Shown piece by piece: positions 25,495 to 34,281 of a stretch of 64,000 bases of DNA (position 1 is its first letter; every line of letters starts with the position of its first letter). Source of the stretch: Yoonia sp034652275 (lineage in GTDB: Bacteria; Pseudomonadota; Alphaproteobacteria; Rhodobacterales; Rhodobacteraceae); assembly GCF_034652275.1 (NCBI RefSeq), contig NZ_JAXIWG010000002.1:310001-374000 (forward strand), written 5' to 3'. A program made the position numbers and the translations under genes. A model generated the notes under the pieces. That model saw only the letters and a program-made list of their open reading frames with translations, ran no database searches and was not told the DNA's origin.

Positions 25495-26055
25495 CTAGCG
25501 CGGGCTGCGCTTGGCCAAGATACGCTGCAAGGTCCGCCGATGCATGGACAACCGCCGCGCGGTTTCTGACACGTTGCGGTCGCACAGTTCATAGACCCGC
25601 TGGATATGTTCCCAACGCACGCGGTCCGCGCTCATCGGGTTTTCGGGGGGCGGCGGCAGGGTGTCTGTCAGCGCCAGCAGGGCATTGGTCACGTCGGTCG
25701 CATCCGCAGGCTTTGCCAGATAATCCGTCGCACCGATCTTGACGGCGGCAACAGCGGTCGCAATCGCGCCGTAGCCTGTCAGCACGACAATCCGGCTTTC
25801 CGGACGGCGCGCGCGCAGAACCTCGACCACATCCAGACCGTTGCCATCCTCCAGACGCAGATCGACGACGGCATAGGCAGGCGGGCGCGCCGTGGCGATC
25901 GCCTTGCCTGCCGCGACAGACCCGGCCATTTCAACCTCGAACCCGCGCTTTTCCATGGCCTTGGCCAATCGTTTCAGAAAAGCATCGTCATCATCAACCA
26001 AAAGCAGCGATTTGTCGTCGCCAAGGTCCAATGGCTCGGTCATCATGCGTGTCAT
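25495..26055 (-). CDS. regA: Redox response regulator RegA/PrrA
   Basis: Global regulator activated by RegB at low oxygen; induces photosynthesis and redox genes. The 186-residue protein has a receiver domain with acidic pocket DDDD (21-24), phosphoacceptor Asp65 (VVDLRLEDG) and conserved Lys in YLAKPAD. A proline-rich linker (about 135) leads to a Fis-type helix-turn-helix (VSETARRLSMHRRTLQRIL), almost invariant in this family. Start could be Met1 or Met4/5. Divergent from regB. Confidence 0.96.
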   Translation of the reverse strand: MTRMMTEPLDLGDDKSLLLVDDDDAFLKRLAKAMEKRGFEVEMAGSVAAGKAIATARPPAYAVVDLRLEDGNGLDVVEVLRARRPESRIVVLTGYGAIATAVAAVKIGATDYLAKPADATDVTNALLALTDTLPPPPENPMSADRVRWEHIQRVYELCDRNVSETARRLSMHRRTLQRILAKRSPR

Positions 26056-26133
26056 CCTTGATCTTGCTGCCTAATATCTAGGCCGCGCCAGCACCCCGTC
26101 AACGGCGCAGCGCCGATCGCCGATTGGTCGCAT

Positions 26134-26154
26134 TGCTTGCAACGCGGGCAAGCA
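26134..26154. promoter_or_regulatory. Inverted repeat in regA-regB intergenic region
   Basis: TGCTTGC (26134-26140) and GCAAGCA (26148-26154) are perfect arms around a 7-base spacer in the 134-base gap between divergent regA and regB. It is placed like an operator. It does not match the published RegA consensus that I know, and its ligand is unknown. Confidence 0.4.
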
Positions 26155-26189
26155 TTATCACGGCGCTTTCAGGTGCAAGGTCGCTGCCG

Positions 26190-27593
26190 ATGTCGATGTC
26201 CGAATTCCAGATGTTCCACGACCAGGAACGCAGCAACTGGGTGCGGTTGCGCACGCTGGTCACGCTGCGCTGGTTCGCGGCGGCGGGTCAGGCGGTTGCT
26301 GCCATCGTCGCGGCCAAAATCTATCAGTTGGAATTCCAGTACGGGCTGGTCGGCATCGTCATCGCAAGCTCGGTTCTTGCGAACCTGCTGTCGCGCTACA
26401 GCAACCCCGAAAACAAACGGTTGTCCGAACGCGAAGCGACGCTGTGGCTGTTTTTCGACCTCATGCAGCTTGGCGTGCTGCTATTTTTGACGGGCGGGCT
26501 GAACAACCCTTTCGCTCTTTTGTTGCTGGCCCCCGTCACCATTGCGGCAACGGTGCTGCACCTGCGCAGCACGGTGTTTCTGGGTGTGACGGCGATTTGC
26601 CTGATCAGCCTGATCAGCAACTACAGCATGCCTTTGCAACTGGCCGATGGCCGCCTTCTGGTTCTGCCCGGTCTGTTCCAGTTCGGGTTCTGGCTGGCGC
26701 TAGTGATCGGCGTTGTGTTTCTCGCGATCTATGCCCGTCAGGTCACCAACGAGATGCACGCCATGGGCGAGGCTTTGCTGGCGACCCAGCTTGCGCTGTC
26801 GCGCGAACAAAAGCTGACCGATCTGGGCGGTGTCGTCGCCGCCGCCGCGCACGAACTTGGCACGCCTTTGGCGACGATCAAACTGGTCAGCACCGAACTG
26901 ATGGAAGAGCTGGAGAACCACCCCGAACTGCTGGAAGACGCGAACCTGATCCGAACGCAAGCGGACAGGTGCCGCGACATCCTGCATTCGATGGGACGCG
27001 TGGGCAAGGACGACCTGCATCTGCGGCAGGCCCCCTTGGAAACCGTGGTGCGCGAAGCGGCTGAACCGCATCTGAGCCGTGGCAAGATGGTCACGTTCGA
27101 GATCGCGCCCGAACAGGGTGCGACCCAGACCCAACCTGTCATCAACCGCAGGCCCGAAATCATCCACGGTCTGCGCAACCTGATCCAGAACGCCGTCGAT
27201 TTTTCGCAAAGCGAGGTCTGGATCGAGATGACATGGTCCGACAGCGCGATCAGCATCCGCATTTCCGACGACGGCAGCGGCTTTCCGCAATCCGTGATCG
27301 GGCGCATCGGCGACCCTTATGTCCGGCGGCGCAGGCTGGCAGAGGATGGCAACCGCAGGCCCGGTTACGAAGGCATGGGGCTGGGGTTGTTCATCGCCAA
27401 GACCTTGCTGGAACGGTCGGGTGCGCAACTGACCTTTGCCAACAGCCGCAGGCACGGCCATGCAAGCTGGACAGGACAAGCGACGGGCGGCGCGATCGTC
27501 GATGTGGTCTGGCCACGCGAAAAGGTGGCGATGGATTCCAAGGGAACTGCGCCTGCTCTGGGGCAGAATGTGCCGATCAGGCCATGGCCGTGA
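26190..27593 (+). CDS. regB: Redox sensor histidine kinase RegB/PrrB
   Basis: Membrane kinase that phosphorylates RegA. The 467-residue protein has six predicted membrane helices (about 25-190), the quinone-site loop GGLNNPF (102-108), the H-box AAHELGTP with His221, the redox Cys261 in DRCRDILHSMGR, then N, G1 (DDGSGFP) and G2 (GMGLGLF) ATP motifs. I choose ATG 26190 by family length; an in-frame TTG at 26124 would add 22 residues across the inverted repeat. Confidence 0.96.
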   Translation: MSMSEFQMFHDQERSNWVRLRTLVTLRWFAAAGQAVAAIVAAKIYQLEFQYGLVGIVIASSVLANLLSRYSNPENKRLSEREATLWLFFDLMQLGVLLFLTGGLNNPFALLLLAPVTIAATVLHLRSTVFLGVTAICLISLISNYSMPLQLADGRLLVLPGLFQFGFWLALVIGVVFLAIYARQVTNEMHAMGEALLATQLALSREQKLTDLGGVVAAAAHELGTPLATIKLVSTELMEELENHPELLEDANLIRTQADRCRDILHSMGRVGKDDLHLRQAPLETVVREAAEPHLSRGKMVTFEIAPEQGATQTQPVINRRPEIIHGLRNLIQNAVDFSQSEVWIEMTWSDSAISIRISDDGSGFPQSVIGRIGDPYVRRRRLAEDGNRRPGYEGMGLGLFIAKTLLERSGAQLTFANSRRHGHASWTGQATGGAIVDVVWPREKVAMDSKGTAPALGQNVPIRPWP

Positions 27594-27678
27594 TTTTGGC
27601 CGTGGCACCTTTGGCTTAACCACTGATTAACTTTACTCGGCGACGGTCCTGCTCTGAACAGGCTAGGACCACAAGACG

Positions 27679-29229
27679 ATGTCGATGATTCTCTTGACCA
27701 TCGCTGCTATGGCGATTGCGGCGGCACTTGGCGCGACGCTTGCAACGCATCGACAGAACACGTCGTCCGACCCGCTGCACGATCAGGCTGTCGCGCTTCC
27801 GATGGGGCCGGTGTTTCTGTTCGATGGCGATGACCTGATCGACACGACGCCCGATGCGCAGCAGTTGATCGCGCCATTCAACCTGATGCCCGACCGCGAC
27901 GCCATGATCCATGCGCTTGGTGCGCAGTTTCCCGATCTTGCGACGCATCTGCAATCCACGCAGCGAACACCTTGCCGCCTTGCTCATCAAAGCCACGACA
28001 GCCTTTGGATCGACCTCGATTGGCCGAACGGGCAGTTGCGTGTCACGGTGGGTGGCACGTTGCCCGGCGACGGGACAGGCGCACAGGGTCAATTCGCGCT
28101 TAACCAGCAGATGGCCGAACTGGACCTGTTGCGCGAAATCATCCGGCAGGCTCCGCAACTGATCTGGCGGACGGACGATGATGGAACCGTGGTCTGGGCC
28201 AACAAATCCTATCTGGATTTCTGCGCGCGGATCCATCTTGATGCCCAACCTGCGGCCGGACCAAAGCGGATTTTCGAAGATGGGTCATCAAACCGCCGCG
28301 TGGTCGTGCCCGGCATGCGCGGCGGCGCGGAGCATTGGTTCGACATCGTGTCGGTGTCACAAGGCGCCTCTACCTTGCATTTCGCGACAGATGCCAACGG
28401 CGCTGTGCGTGCGGAACAGGAACGCCGCACCTTTGTGCAGACAATGGGCAAGACCTTTGCCGACCTGTCCGTCGGGCTTGCCATTTTCGACAAGCAGCGC
28501 AAACTGGCGACGTTCAATCCCGCATTGCTCGACATGACACGGCTGGGGTTCGCGTTTCTTAGCACCCGCCCGACGATCGACACGGTGCTCGACCGCCTGC
28601 GCGAAACCCGCATCCTGCCCGAACCCAAGAATTACGCATCATGGCGCGACCAGTTCACCGCCGTGGAAAACGCCGCCAAGAACGGCACCTACAGCGAAAT
28701 CTGGAACCTGCCCGACGGACAAGCCTTTCGCGTAACAGGGCGGCCACACCCCGACGGCGCCTTTGCGTTTTTGTTCGAGGATATCACCGCCGATCTGTCC
28801 CTGACCCGCCGGTTCCGTTCGGACATCGAAACCGGACAGGCCGTGCTGGACGCGTTGACCGACGGGATCGCCGTGTTCACGGTGGCCGGAACGCTCGTGA
28901 TGTTCAACCGCGCTTATGCGTCCCTTTGGGGCGGGCAAGCGGAGTCGGGGCTGGAACACCGCGCCGTTGCGACAGAGATCATCGCGTGGCATGCCTCTTG
29001 CGCCCCTGCGACAGACTGGACGGAGCTGCACCAGTTCATCCAGCAGACAGGCCCGCGTGACGCGTGGTCGGATGATGCGCTGCTGGCCGATGGACGCATG
29101 TTGCGCTGTCAGGCGACACCGATTGCAGGCGGCATGACGATGGTGCGGTTCACGCTGGCCCCGCGCAACCTGCCGGTTTTGCGCAAGCTGACCCAGCCCG
29201 ATCCTGCGATCCGCGCGATCAAGCGCTGA
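27679..29229 (+). CDS. Membrane-anchored PAS-domain protein without kinase domain
   Basis: Not recognised by name. The 516-residue product has one N-terminal membrane segment (about 3-22) and then three PAS-like units: about 145-250 (starts with LREIIRQAPQLIWRTDDDG), 265-380 (FADLSVGLAIFDKQRK) and 390-490 (VLDALTDGIAVFTVAG). There is no H-box, HATPase, GGDEF or EAL region; the protein ends shortly after the third unit. It lies downstream of regB and 41 bases before tsaE. It may be a sensor that works through a partner protein, or a kinase that lost its output domain. Frame and codon use look intact. Confidence 0.75.
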   Translation: MSMILLTIAAMAIAAALGATLATHRQNTSSDPLHDQAVALPMGPVFLFDGDDLIDTTPDAQQLIAPFNLMPDRDAMIHALGAQFPDLATHLQSTQRTPCRLAHQSHDSLWIDLDWPNGQLRVTVGGTLPGDGTGAQGQFALNQQMAELDLLREIIRQAPQLIWRTDDDGTVVWANKSYLDFCARIHLDAQPAAGPKRIFEDGSSNRRVVVPGMRGGAEHWFDIVSVSQGASTLHFATDANGAVRAEQERRTFVQTMGKTFADLSVGLAIFDKQRKLATFNPALLDMTRLGFAFLSTRPTIDTVLDRLRETRILPEPKNYASWRDQFTAVENAAKNGTYSEIWNLPDGQAFRVTGRPHPDGAFAFLFEDITADLSLTRRFRSDIETGQAVLDALTDGIAVFTVAGTLVMFNRAYASLWGGQAESGLEHRAVATEIIAWHASCAPATDWTELHQFIQQTGPRDAWSDDALLADGRMLRCQATPIAGGMTMVRFTLAPRNLPVLRKLTQPDPAIRAIKR

Positions 29230-29270
29230 TTTGGACTTGCGGGCGATGGCACAGGCCATAGAGTCCCGCC

Positions 29271-29735
29271 ATGACCGCCACAGCCCGACAAATCAGCCTT
29301 GCCGATGAAGCGGCGACCACCCGCTTTGCCGCGGCGATGGCCGCAGTGCTGCGCCCCGGCGATACAATCCTACTGCAAGGGCCCATCGGTGCGGGGAAAT
29401 CCGCATTTGCCCGCGGCGTGATCCGCGCCCGCCTGAACCGGATGGAGGATGTGCCATCCCCCACCTTCACGCTGGTCCAGACCTATGACGCGCCCGACGG
29501 CGACATCTGGCATTGCGATCTGTATCGCCTGACCGACCCGTCTGAAGTGCTGGAGCTGGGCCTTGATGAAGCGTTCCAGACCGCGATCTGCCTGATCGAA
29601 TGGCCCGACAGGCTGGGCCCTGATGCACCCGATACGGCGCTGACACTGACCTTTGCCGCGCGTGCGGACGACCACCTTGTGACGTTTGAGGCGCCACCCG
29701 CGTGGCAGGATCGTCTGGCAGGCCTGCATGTCTGA
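29271..29735 (+). CDS. tsaE: tRNA threonylcarbamoyladenosine ATPase subunit
   Basis: P-loop ATPase of the TsaBDE complex that makes t6A37 in tRNA. The 154-residue product has Walker A GPIGAGKS (37-44), the family motif SPTFTLVQ, and HCDLYRL. First gene of an operon with overlapping starts that continues into amgK, a pairing common in alphaproteobacteria. Confidence 0.95.
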   Translation: MTATARQISLADEAATTRFAAAMAAVLRPGDTILLQGPIGAGKSAFARGVIRARLNRMEDVPSPTFTLVQTYDAPDGDIWHCDLYRLTDPSEVLELGLDEAFQTAICLIEWPDRLGPDAPDTALTLTFAARADDHLVTFEAPPAWQDRLAGLHV

Positions 29736-30696
29736 CCGCGACCACGCCATCGCAACCTTTCTGGCGCAGACAGGGCATGACGGCTGGCAACAGCAGCCTG
29801 TCGCCGCCGATGCATCGGGCCGCCGTTATCTACGGCTGGCGGATGGTGCGGAATCCCTCATCCTGATGGATGCCCCACCCGAGGCAGGCGAAAACGTCAC
29901 ACCCTTTGTTGAAATCGCCATGTTTCTTGCGGATGAGGGACTGCACTCGCCCGCGATACTGGCGCAGGACAGGCAGGCGGGGCTGCTTTTGCTGTCCGAC
30001 CTTGGCCCCAACAGCGTGGCGCAATGGCTGGACCGGCACCCGGGCGACGCACTGCAGCTCTACCGCGCCAGTGTCGATGTGCTGGTCCATCTGGCCACGG
30101 TGACGCCTCCCAAGCTCGCGCAGCTGACGCCCGCCGTCGCAGGCGAGATGGTGGCGATCACCGGCACGCATTACGCCCAGCGCCCCGTGCCAGATCTTGT
30201 CGCCGCCGTGACCCGCGCGATGGCCGAGTTGGCTCCCACCCCCGACAGGCTGGCGCTGCGCGATTATCACGCGGAAAACCTGATTTGGCGGCCAGAACGG
30301 GACGGGCTGGCAAGGGTCGGTCTGCTGGATTTTCAGGACGCTTTCGTCGCACCGCTTGGCTATGATCTGGCGTCGCTGCTGCGCGACGCACGGCGCGACG
30401 TCGCGGGCGACGTCTGCAGCGCGATGGTCGCGGATTTCATGGCCGCAACCGGAGCTGGCGCGGATTTTCCTGCGCAACTGGCCTGTCTGGGCGCACAGCG
30501 GAACCTGCGGATTTTGGGCGTCTTTGCACGGCTGGCCACCGAGAAGGGCAAGACCCGCTATATCCCGATGATCCCGCGCGTCTGGGCGCAGTTGCAAAAG
30601 GACCTCGCACATCCCGCGCTGGCCGATCTGCGCGCCGTGGTGGCTGACCTGCTGCCGCCACCGGACGCGGCCTTGCTGGCAAGGTTGCGGCGATGA
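29728..30696 (+). CDS. amgK: Cell-wall sugar kinase AmgK
   Basis: Anomeric kinase for N-acetylmuramate and N-acetylglucosamine in peptidoglycan recycling. The 322-residue aminoglycoside-phosphotransferase-fold protein has the catalytic loop LRDYHAENLIW (about 184) and the metal motif LLDFQDAF (about 203). The start at 29728 overlaps tsaE by eight bases; the frame to 29686 is inside tsaE. murU follows with an ATGA overlap, and that pair supports the assignment. Confidence 0.88.
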   Translation: MSDRDHAIATFLAQTGHDGWQQQPVAADASGRRYLRLADGAESLILMDAPPEAGENVTPFVEIAMFLADEGLHSPAILAQDRQAGLLLLSDLGPNSVAQWLDRHPGDALQLYRASVDVLVHLATVTPPKLAQLTPAVAGEMVAITGTHYAQRPVPDLVAAVTRAMAELAPTPDRLALRDYHAENLIWRPERDGLARVGLLDFQDAFVAPLGYDLASLLRDARRDVAGDVCSAMVADFMAATGAGADFPAQLACLGAQRNLRILGVFARLATEKGKTRYIPMIPRVWAQLQKDLAHPALADLRAVVADLLPPPDAALLARLRR

Positions 30697-31364
30697 GGTT
30701 TCCGGCGCTTTTGTTCGCGGCGGGGTTGGGGACCCGCATGGGCGATCTGGTCAAGGACCGGCCCAAGCCGCTGGTGCCGGTCGCAGGCAAGCCGTTGATC
30801 GACCATGCGCTGGCGCTGACGGACGTGCCAGAGGTCGGGACAAAGGTGGTGAACCTGCATTATCACGCCGACATGTTGCGCCATCATCTAGCTGGGCAAG
30901 AAATCCTGTTTTCCGATGAAACCGACCTCTTGCGCGAAACCGGGGGCGGCTTGCGCCACGCGCTGCCGCTTTTGGGTGCTGGTCCCGTCATCACGATGAA
31001 CACCGATGCTGTCTGGCGCGGGCCGAACCCCATTGCGCAACTGACCGCTGCGTGGCGCGACGGGATGGAGGCGCTTTTGCTGATCGTTCCGCGCGACCGC
31101 GTCCACGGGCACAAAGGCGCGGGCGATTTCACCCGCGACGCGGATGGCCGCCTGCACCGCGCATCGGATGCGATCTATACCGGCGTGCAGATCATCCGCA
31201 CCGAGACGTTAGCCGATGTCGCACAAGACGCCTTTTCGCTGAACCTGATCTGGGACGGGATGGCGGCGCGCGGCGGGCTTTATGGCGTGGTTTATGATGG
31301 CCGATGGTGCGATGTGGGGCAACCCTCCAGTATTCCGCTGGCCGAGGCCATGCTGCATGTTTGA
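30693..31364 (+). CDS. murU: N-acetylmuramate 1-phosphate uridylyltransferase
   Basis: Nucleotidyltransferase that makes UDP-MurNAc from the AmgK product. The 223-residue protein has the signature FAAGLGTRMGDL with the later KP pair (about 8-26), and NTDAVW for metal binding (about 103). With AmgK it forms a recycling shunt that bypasses de novo UDP-MurNAc synthesis. Coupled by ATGA to amgK and by an eight-base overlap to addB. Confidence 0.88.
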   Translation: MRFPALLFAAGLGTRMGDLVKDRPKPLVPVAGKPLIDHALALTDVPEVGTKVVNLHYHADMLRHHLAGQEILFSDETDLLRETGGGLRHALPLLGAGPVITMNTDAVWRGPNPIAQLTAAWRDGMEALLLIVPRDRVHGHKGAGDFTRDADGRLHRASDAIYTGVQIIRTETLADVAQDAFSLNLIWDGMAARGGLYGVVYDGRWCDVGQPSSIPLAEAMLHV

Positions 31365-34281
31365 CCCAAGCCCCACCCCGCGCATTTTCGTCGAACCCTG
31401 CGGGGTCGATTACGCCAAGGGCCTTGTCGCGGGGCTGATGGCGCGGGCGGAAGGTATGAAACCCGAGGATTTTGCGCGCGTCGAGATTTACGTCAACACC
31501 GCCCGCATGCAGCGGCGCATCCGCGCGATGTTCGATGCAGGGCCTGCACTGCTGTTGCCGCGCATCCGGCTGGTGACGGACCTTGCCCGCGACCCGATCT
31601 CAAAGGATGTGCCCCCTGCCGTGGCCCCTTTGCAGCGCCGTCTGGAACTGTCGCAACTGGTTGCGCAGCTCTTGGGAAGCGAACCCGATCTGGCCCCGCG
31701 TGCCGCGCTTTACGATCTGTCCGACAGTCTGGCCAGCCTGATGGATGAAATGCAGGGCGAAGGCGTCAGCCCCGATGCCATCGCCGCGCTTGATGTCAGC
31801 GACCAGTCCGGCCATTGGGCGCGCGCGCAGAAATTCCTGACGATCATCGCGCAATTCTTCGACACCACCGGCCAGCCCGATACGGAAGCCCGCCAAAGGC
31901 TGGTGATCGAAACGCTGGCCGCGCGTTGGGCGGACGCGCCCCCTGATCATCCGGTGATCGTGGCGGGGTCCACCGGGTCGCGCGGGGCGACCGCGCTGTT
32001 CATGCAGGCGGTGGCGAAACTGCCGCAAGGAGCGATCGTACTGCCGGGCTATGATACCGACCTGCCCGATACGGTCTGGTCCGCGATGGATGACGGGCTG
32101 ACGCATGAGGATCATCCGCAATACCGGTTCAAACGGCTGATGGACCTGATCGGCTTTGCCCCTGCCGATGTCGCGCGCTGGTCCGACCTTGCGCCGCAGC
32201 GCCCCGCGCGCAACAGGCTGGTGTCGCTGTCGCTGCGGCCGGCGCCCGTCACCAGCCAGTGGCTACAAGAAGGCCCCGAATTGGGAGATCTGATCGCCGC
32301 GACCGAAGGGCTGACCCTGCTGGAAGCCGCATCGCCGCGCGCCGAGGCAGAGGCCATCGCGCTGCGCCTGCGCCAAGCGGTAGATGAAGGGATCACCGCC
32401 GCCCTGATCTCGCCCGACCGGATGCTGACGCGGCAGGTGACCGCAGCGCTTGACCGGTGGGACATCAAGCCCGACGACAGCGCTGGTGTGCCCTTGCAAC
32501 TGTCCCCGCCGGGGCGGTTGTTGCGGCATGTAGCGGACCTGTTCGGCACGCAATTGACGGGCGAGGCTTTGCTGACATTGCTCAAGCATCCCCTGTGCCA
32601 TTCAGGCGATGCCCAGCGCGGCGATCACCTGCGCCTGACGCATGATCTGGAACTGCACCTGCGCCGCTACGGGCCGCCGTTCCCGACGGCCGAAACGCTG
32701 CTGCAATGGGCGGGCGCGCGTGCGGACCGGCAGCCGTGGGCAGAGTGGGTGGCAGGGCTGATCTCGGGCCTTGATGGCGGGGGCGACAAACATCTGGCCG
32801 ACCATCTGGACGCGCATCTGACGCTGGCGGAAACCTTTTGCGCCGGTCCCGCCTTGTCCGGTGCCGGTGGCCTGTGGGCCGAGGCGGCAGGCCGCGAGGC
32901 GCAGCGCATCTGCACCGATCTGCGCACCCATGCCAGTTCCGGTGGCACCATGTCGCCCCGCGATTATGCAGCTTTGTTCGGCAAGATCCTGTCAGGCGGC
33001 GTCGTGCGCGACCGCGATGCAGGCCATCCGCAAATCCTGATCTGGGGCACGCTCGAGGCGCGGGTGCAGGGTGCCGATCTGACCATCCTTGGCGGCATGA
33101 ACGACGGTGTCTGGCCAGAGGCCCCAGCACCCGACCCGTGGCTGAACCGGATGATGCGCGCGCAGGCGGGGCTGCTTTTGCCCGAACGCCGCGTGGGTCT
33201 GTCGGCGCATGATTACCAGCAGGCCGTGGCCGGGCGCGAGGTCTGGATCACCCGCGCCAAACGGTCCTCGGACGCGGAAACCATCCCGTCGCGCTGGGTC
33301 AACCGGCTGACGAACCTGCTGGGCGGCTTGCCTGCGCAAAACGGTGACACGGCGCTGAAAGACATGCGCGCGCGTGGCGATGACTGGCTTGCAAAAGCAG
33401 CCAAGCTTGCCGCACCCATGGGTGAAACGGCAAAGGCCAGACGCCCCGCGCCCTGCCCGCCGGTCGCGTCACGGCCCGACCAGTTTTCCGTCACGCAGAT
33501 CAAGACGCTGATCCGCGACCCCTATGCGATCTATGCGCGCAAGGTGCTGCGGCTGGACCCTCTCGACCCGCTGACGCCCAGCGCGGATGCGCCGCTGCGC
33601 GGGGTGATCATCCACGGGATACTTGAGGATTTCATCAGGCAAAACCATGCACCCGATGATCTGGACGCCTTGCTGGATATCGCCGCACGGCAGTTCACCG
33701 CAAAATGCCCGTGGCCCACAAACCGCGCGCAATGGATGGCGCGGTTCGCACAGGCGGCGGTGGCGTTCTGCGCCGCCGAGGTGGACCGGCACGCCCTGTC
33801 CGACACGCGTCTGGTCGAGGAGAAAGGCAAGCTTTTGATCCCTGCCGTGGGCGTGACGCTGACCTGCAAAGCCGACCGGATCGACCTGACGCCGGACGGC
33901 ACGGCGATCCTTTACGATTACAAGACCGGCACGATGCCGACCAAACCGCAGCAGGAGAAGTTCGACAAGCAACTGCTGCTGGAGGTGGCGATGGTCGAAA
34001 ACGGTGGCTTTGCAGGTGTGGGCCCTGTGCAGGTCGCGGATGCGCTGTTCATCAGCATCAAGGCCGATGGCAAAACCGTACCCGCCCCGATGAAGGACAG
34101 CCCGACCGACGTGACCATGGCGGGCATGATCGCACTTTTGCAACACTGGCAGCGGCCTGACAGCGGCTATACCGCCCGCTATGCGCTGTTTTCCAAGAAC
34201 GATGCCGGCAGCTATGACCACCTGTCCCGCTTTGGCGAATGGGACACCAGCGACCCCGCGCACCCCGAGGTGCTGACATGA
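31357..34281 (+). CDS. addB: Double-strand break repair protein AddB, alphaproteobacterial type
   Basis: Non-motor helicase-like/nuclease subunit of the RecBCD-like AddAB enzyme. The 974-residue product has a C-terminal RecB-type nuclease domain beginning FSVTQIKTLIRDPYAIYARK (about residue 708) and ending with the catalytic D-Y-K of LYDYKTG. Start 31357 overlaps the murU stop; an earlier frame at 31282 is inside murU. It is coupled to addA by ATGA. Confidence 0.93.
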   Translation: MFDPSPTPRIFVEPCGVDYAKGLVAGLMARAEGMKPEDFARVEIYVNTARMQRRIRAMFDAGPALLLPRIRLVTDLARDPISKDVPPAVAPLQRRLELSQLVAQLLGSEPDLAPRAALYDLSDSLASLMDEMQGEGVSPDAIAALDVSDQSGHWARAQKFLTIIAQFFDTTGQPDTEARQRLVIETLAARWADAPPDHPVIVAGSTGSRGATALFMQAVAKLPQGAIVLPGYDTDLPDTVWSAMDDGLTHEDHPQYRFKRLMDLIGFAPADVARWSDLAPQRPARNRLVSLSLRPAPVTSQWLQEGPELGDLIAATEGLTLLEAASPRAEAEAIALRLRQAVDEGITAALISPDRMLTRQVTAALDRWDIKPDDSAGVPLQLSPPGRLLRHVADLFGTQLTGEALLTLLKHPLCHSGDAQRGDHLRLTHDLELHLRRYGPPFPTAETLLQWAGARADRQPWAEWVAGLISGLDGGGDKHLADHLDAHLTLAETFCAGPALSGAGGLWAEAAGREAQRICTDLRTHASSGGTMSPRDYAALFGKILSGGVVRDRDAGHPQILIWGTLEARVQGADLTILGGMNDGVWPEAPAPDPWLNRMMRAQAGLLLPERRVGLSAHDYQQAVAGREVWITRAKRSSDAETIPSRWVNRLTNLLGGLPAQNGDTALKDMRARGDDWLAKAAKLAAPMGETAKARRPAPCPPVASRPDQFSVTQIKTLIRDPYAIYARKVLRLDPLDPLTPSADAPLRGVIIHGILEDFIRQNHAPDDLDALLDIAARQFTAKCPWPTNRAQWMARFAQAAVAFCAAEVDRHALSDTRLVEEKGKLLIPAVGVTLTCKADRIDLTPDGTAILYDYKTGTMPTKPQQEKFDKQLLLEVAMVENGGFAGVGPVQVADALFISIKADGKTVPAPMKDSPTDVTMAGMIALLQHWQRPDSGYTARYALFSKNDAGSYDHLSRFGEWDTSDPAHPEVLT

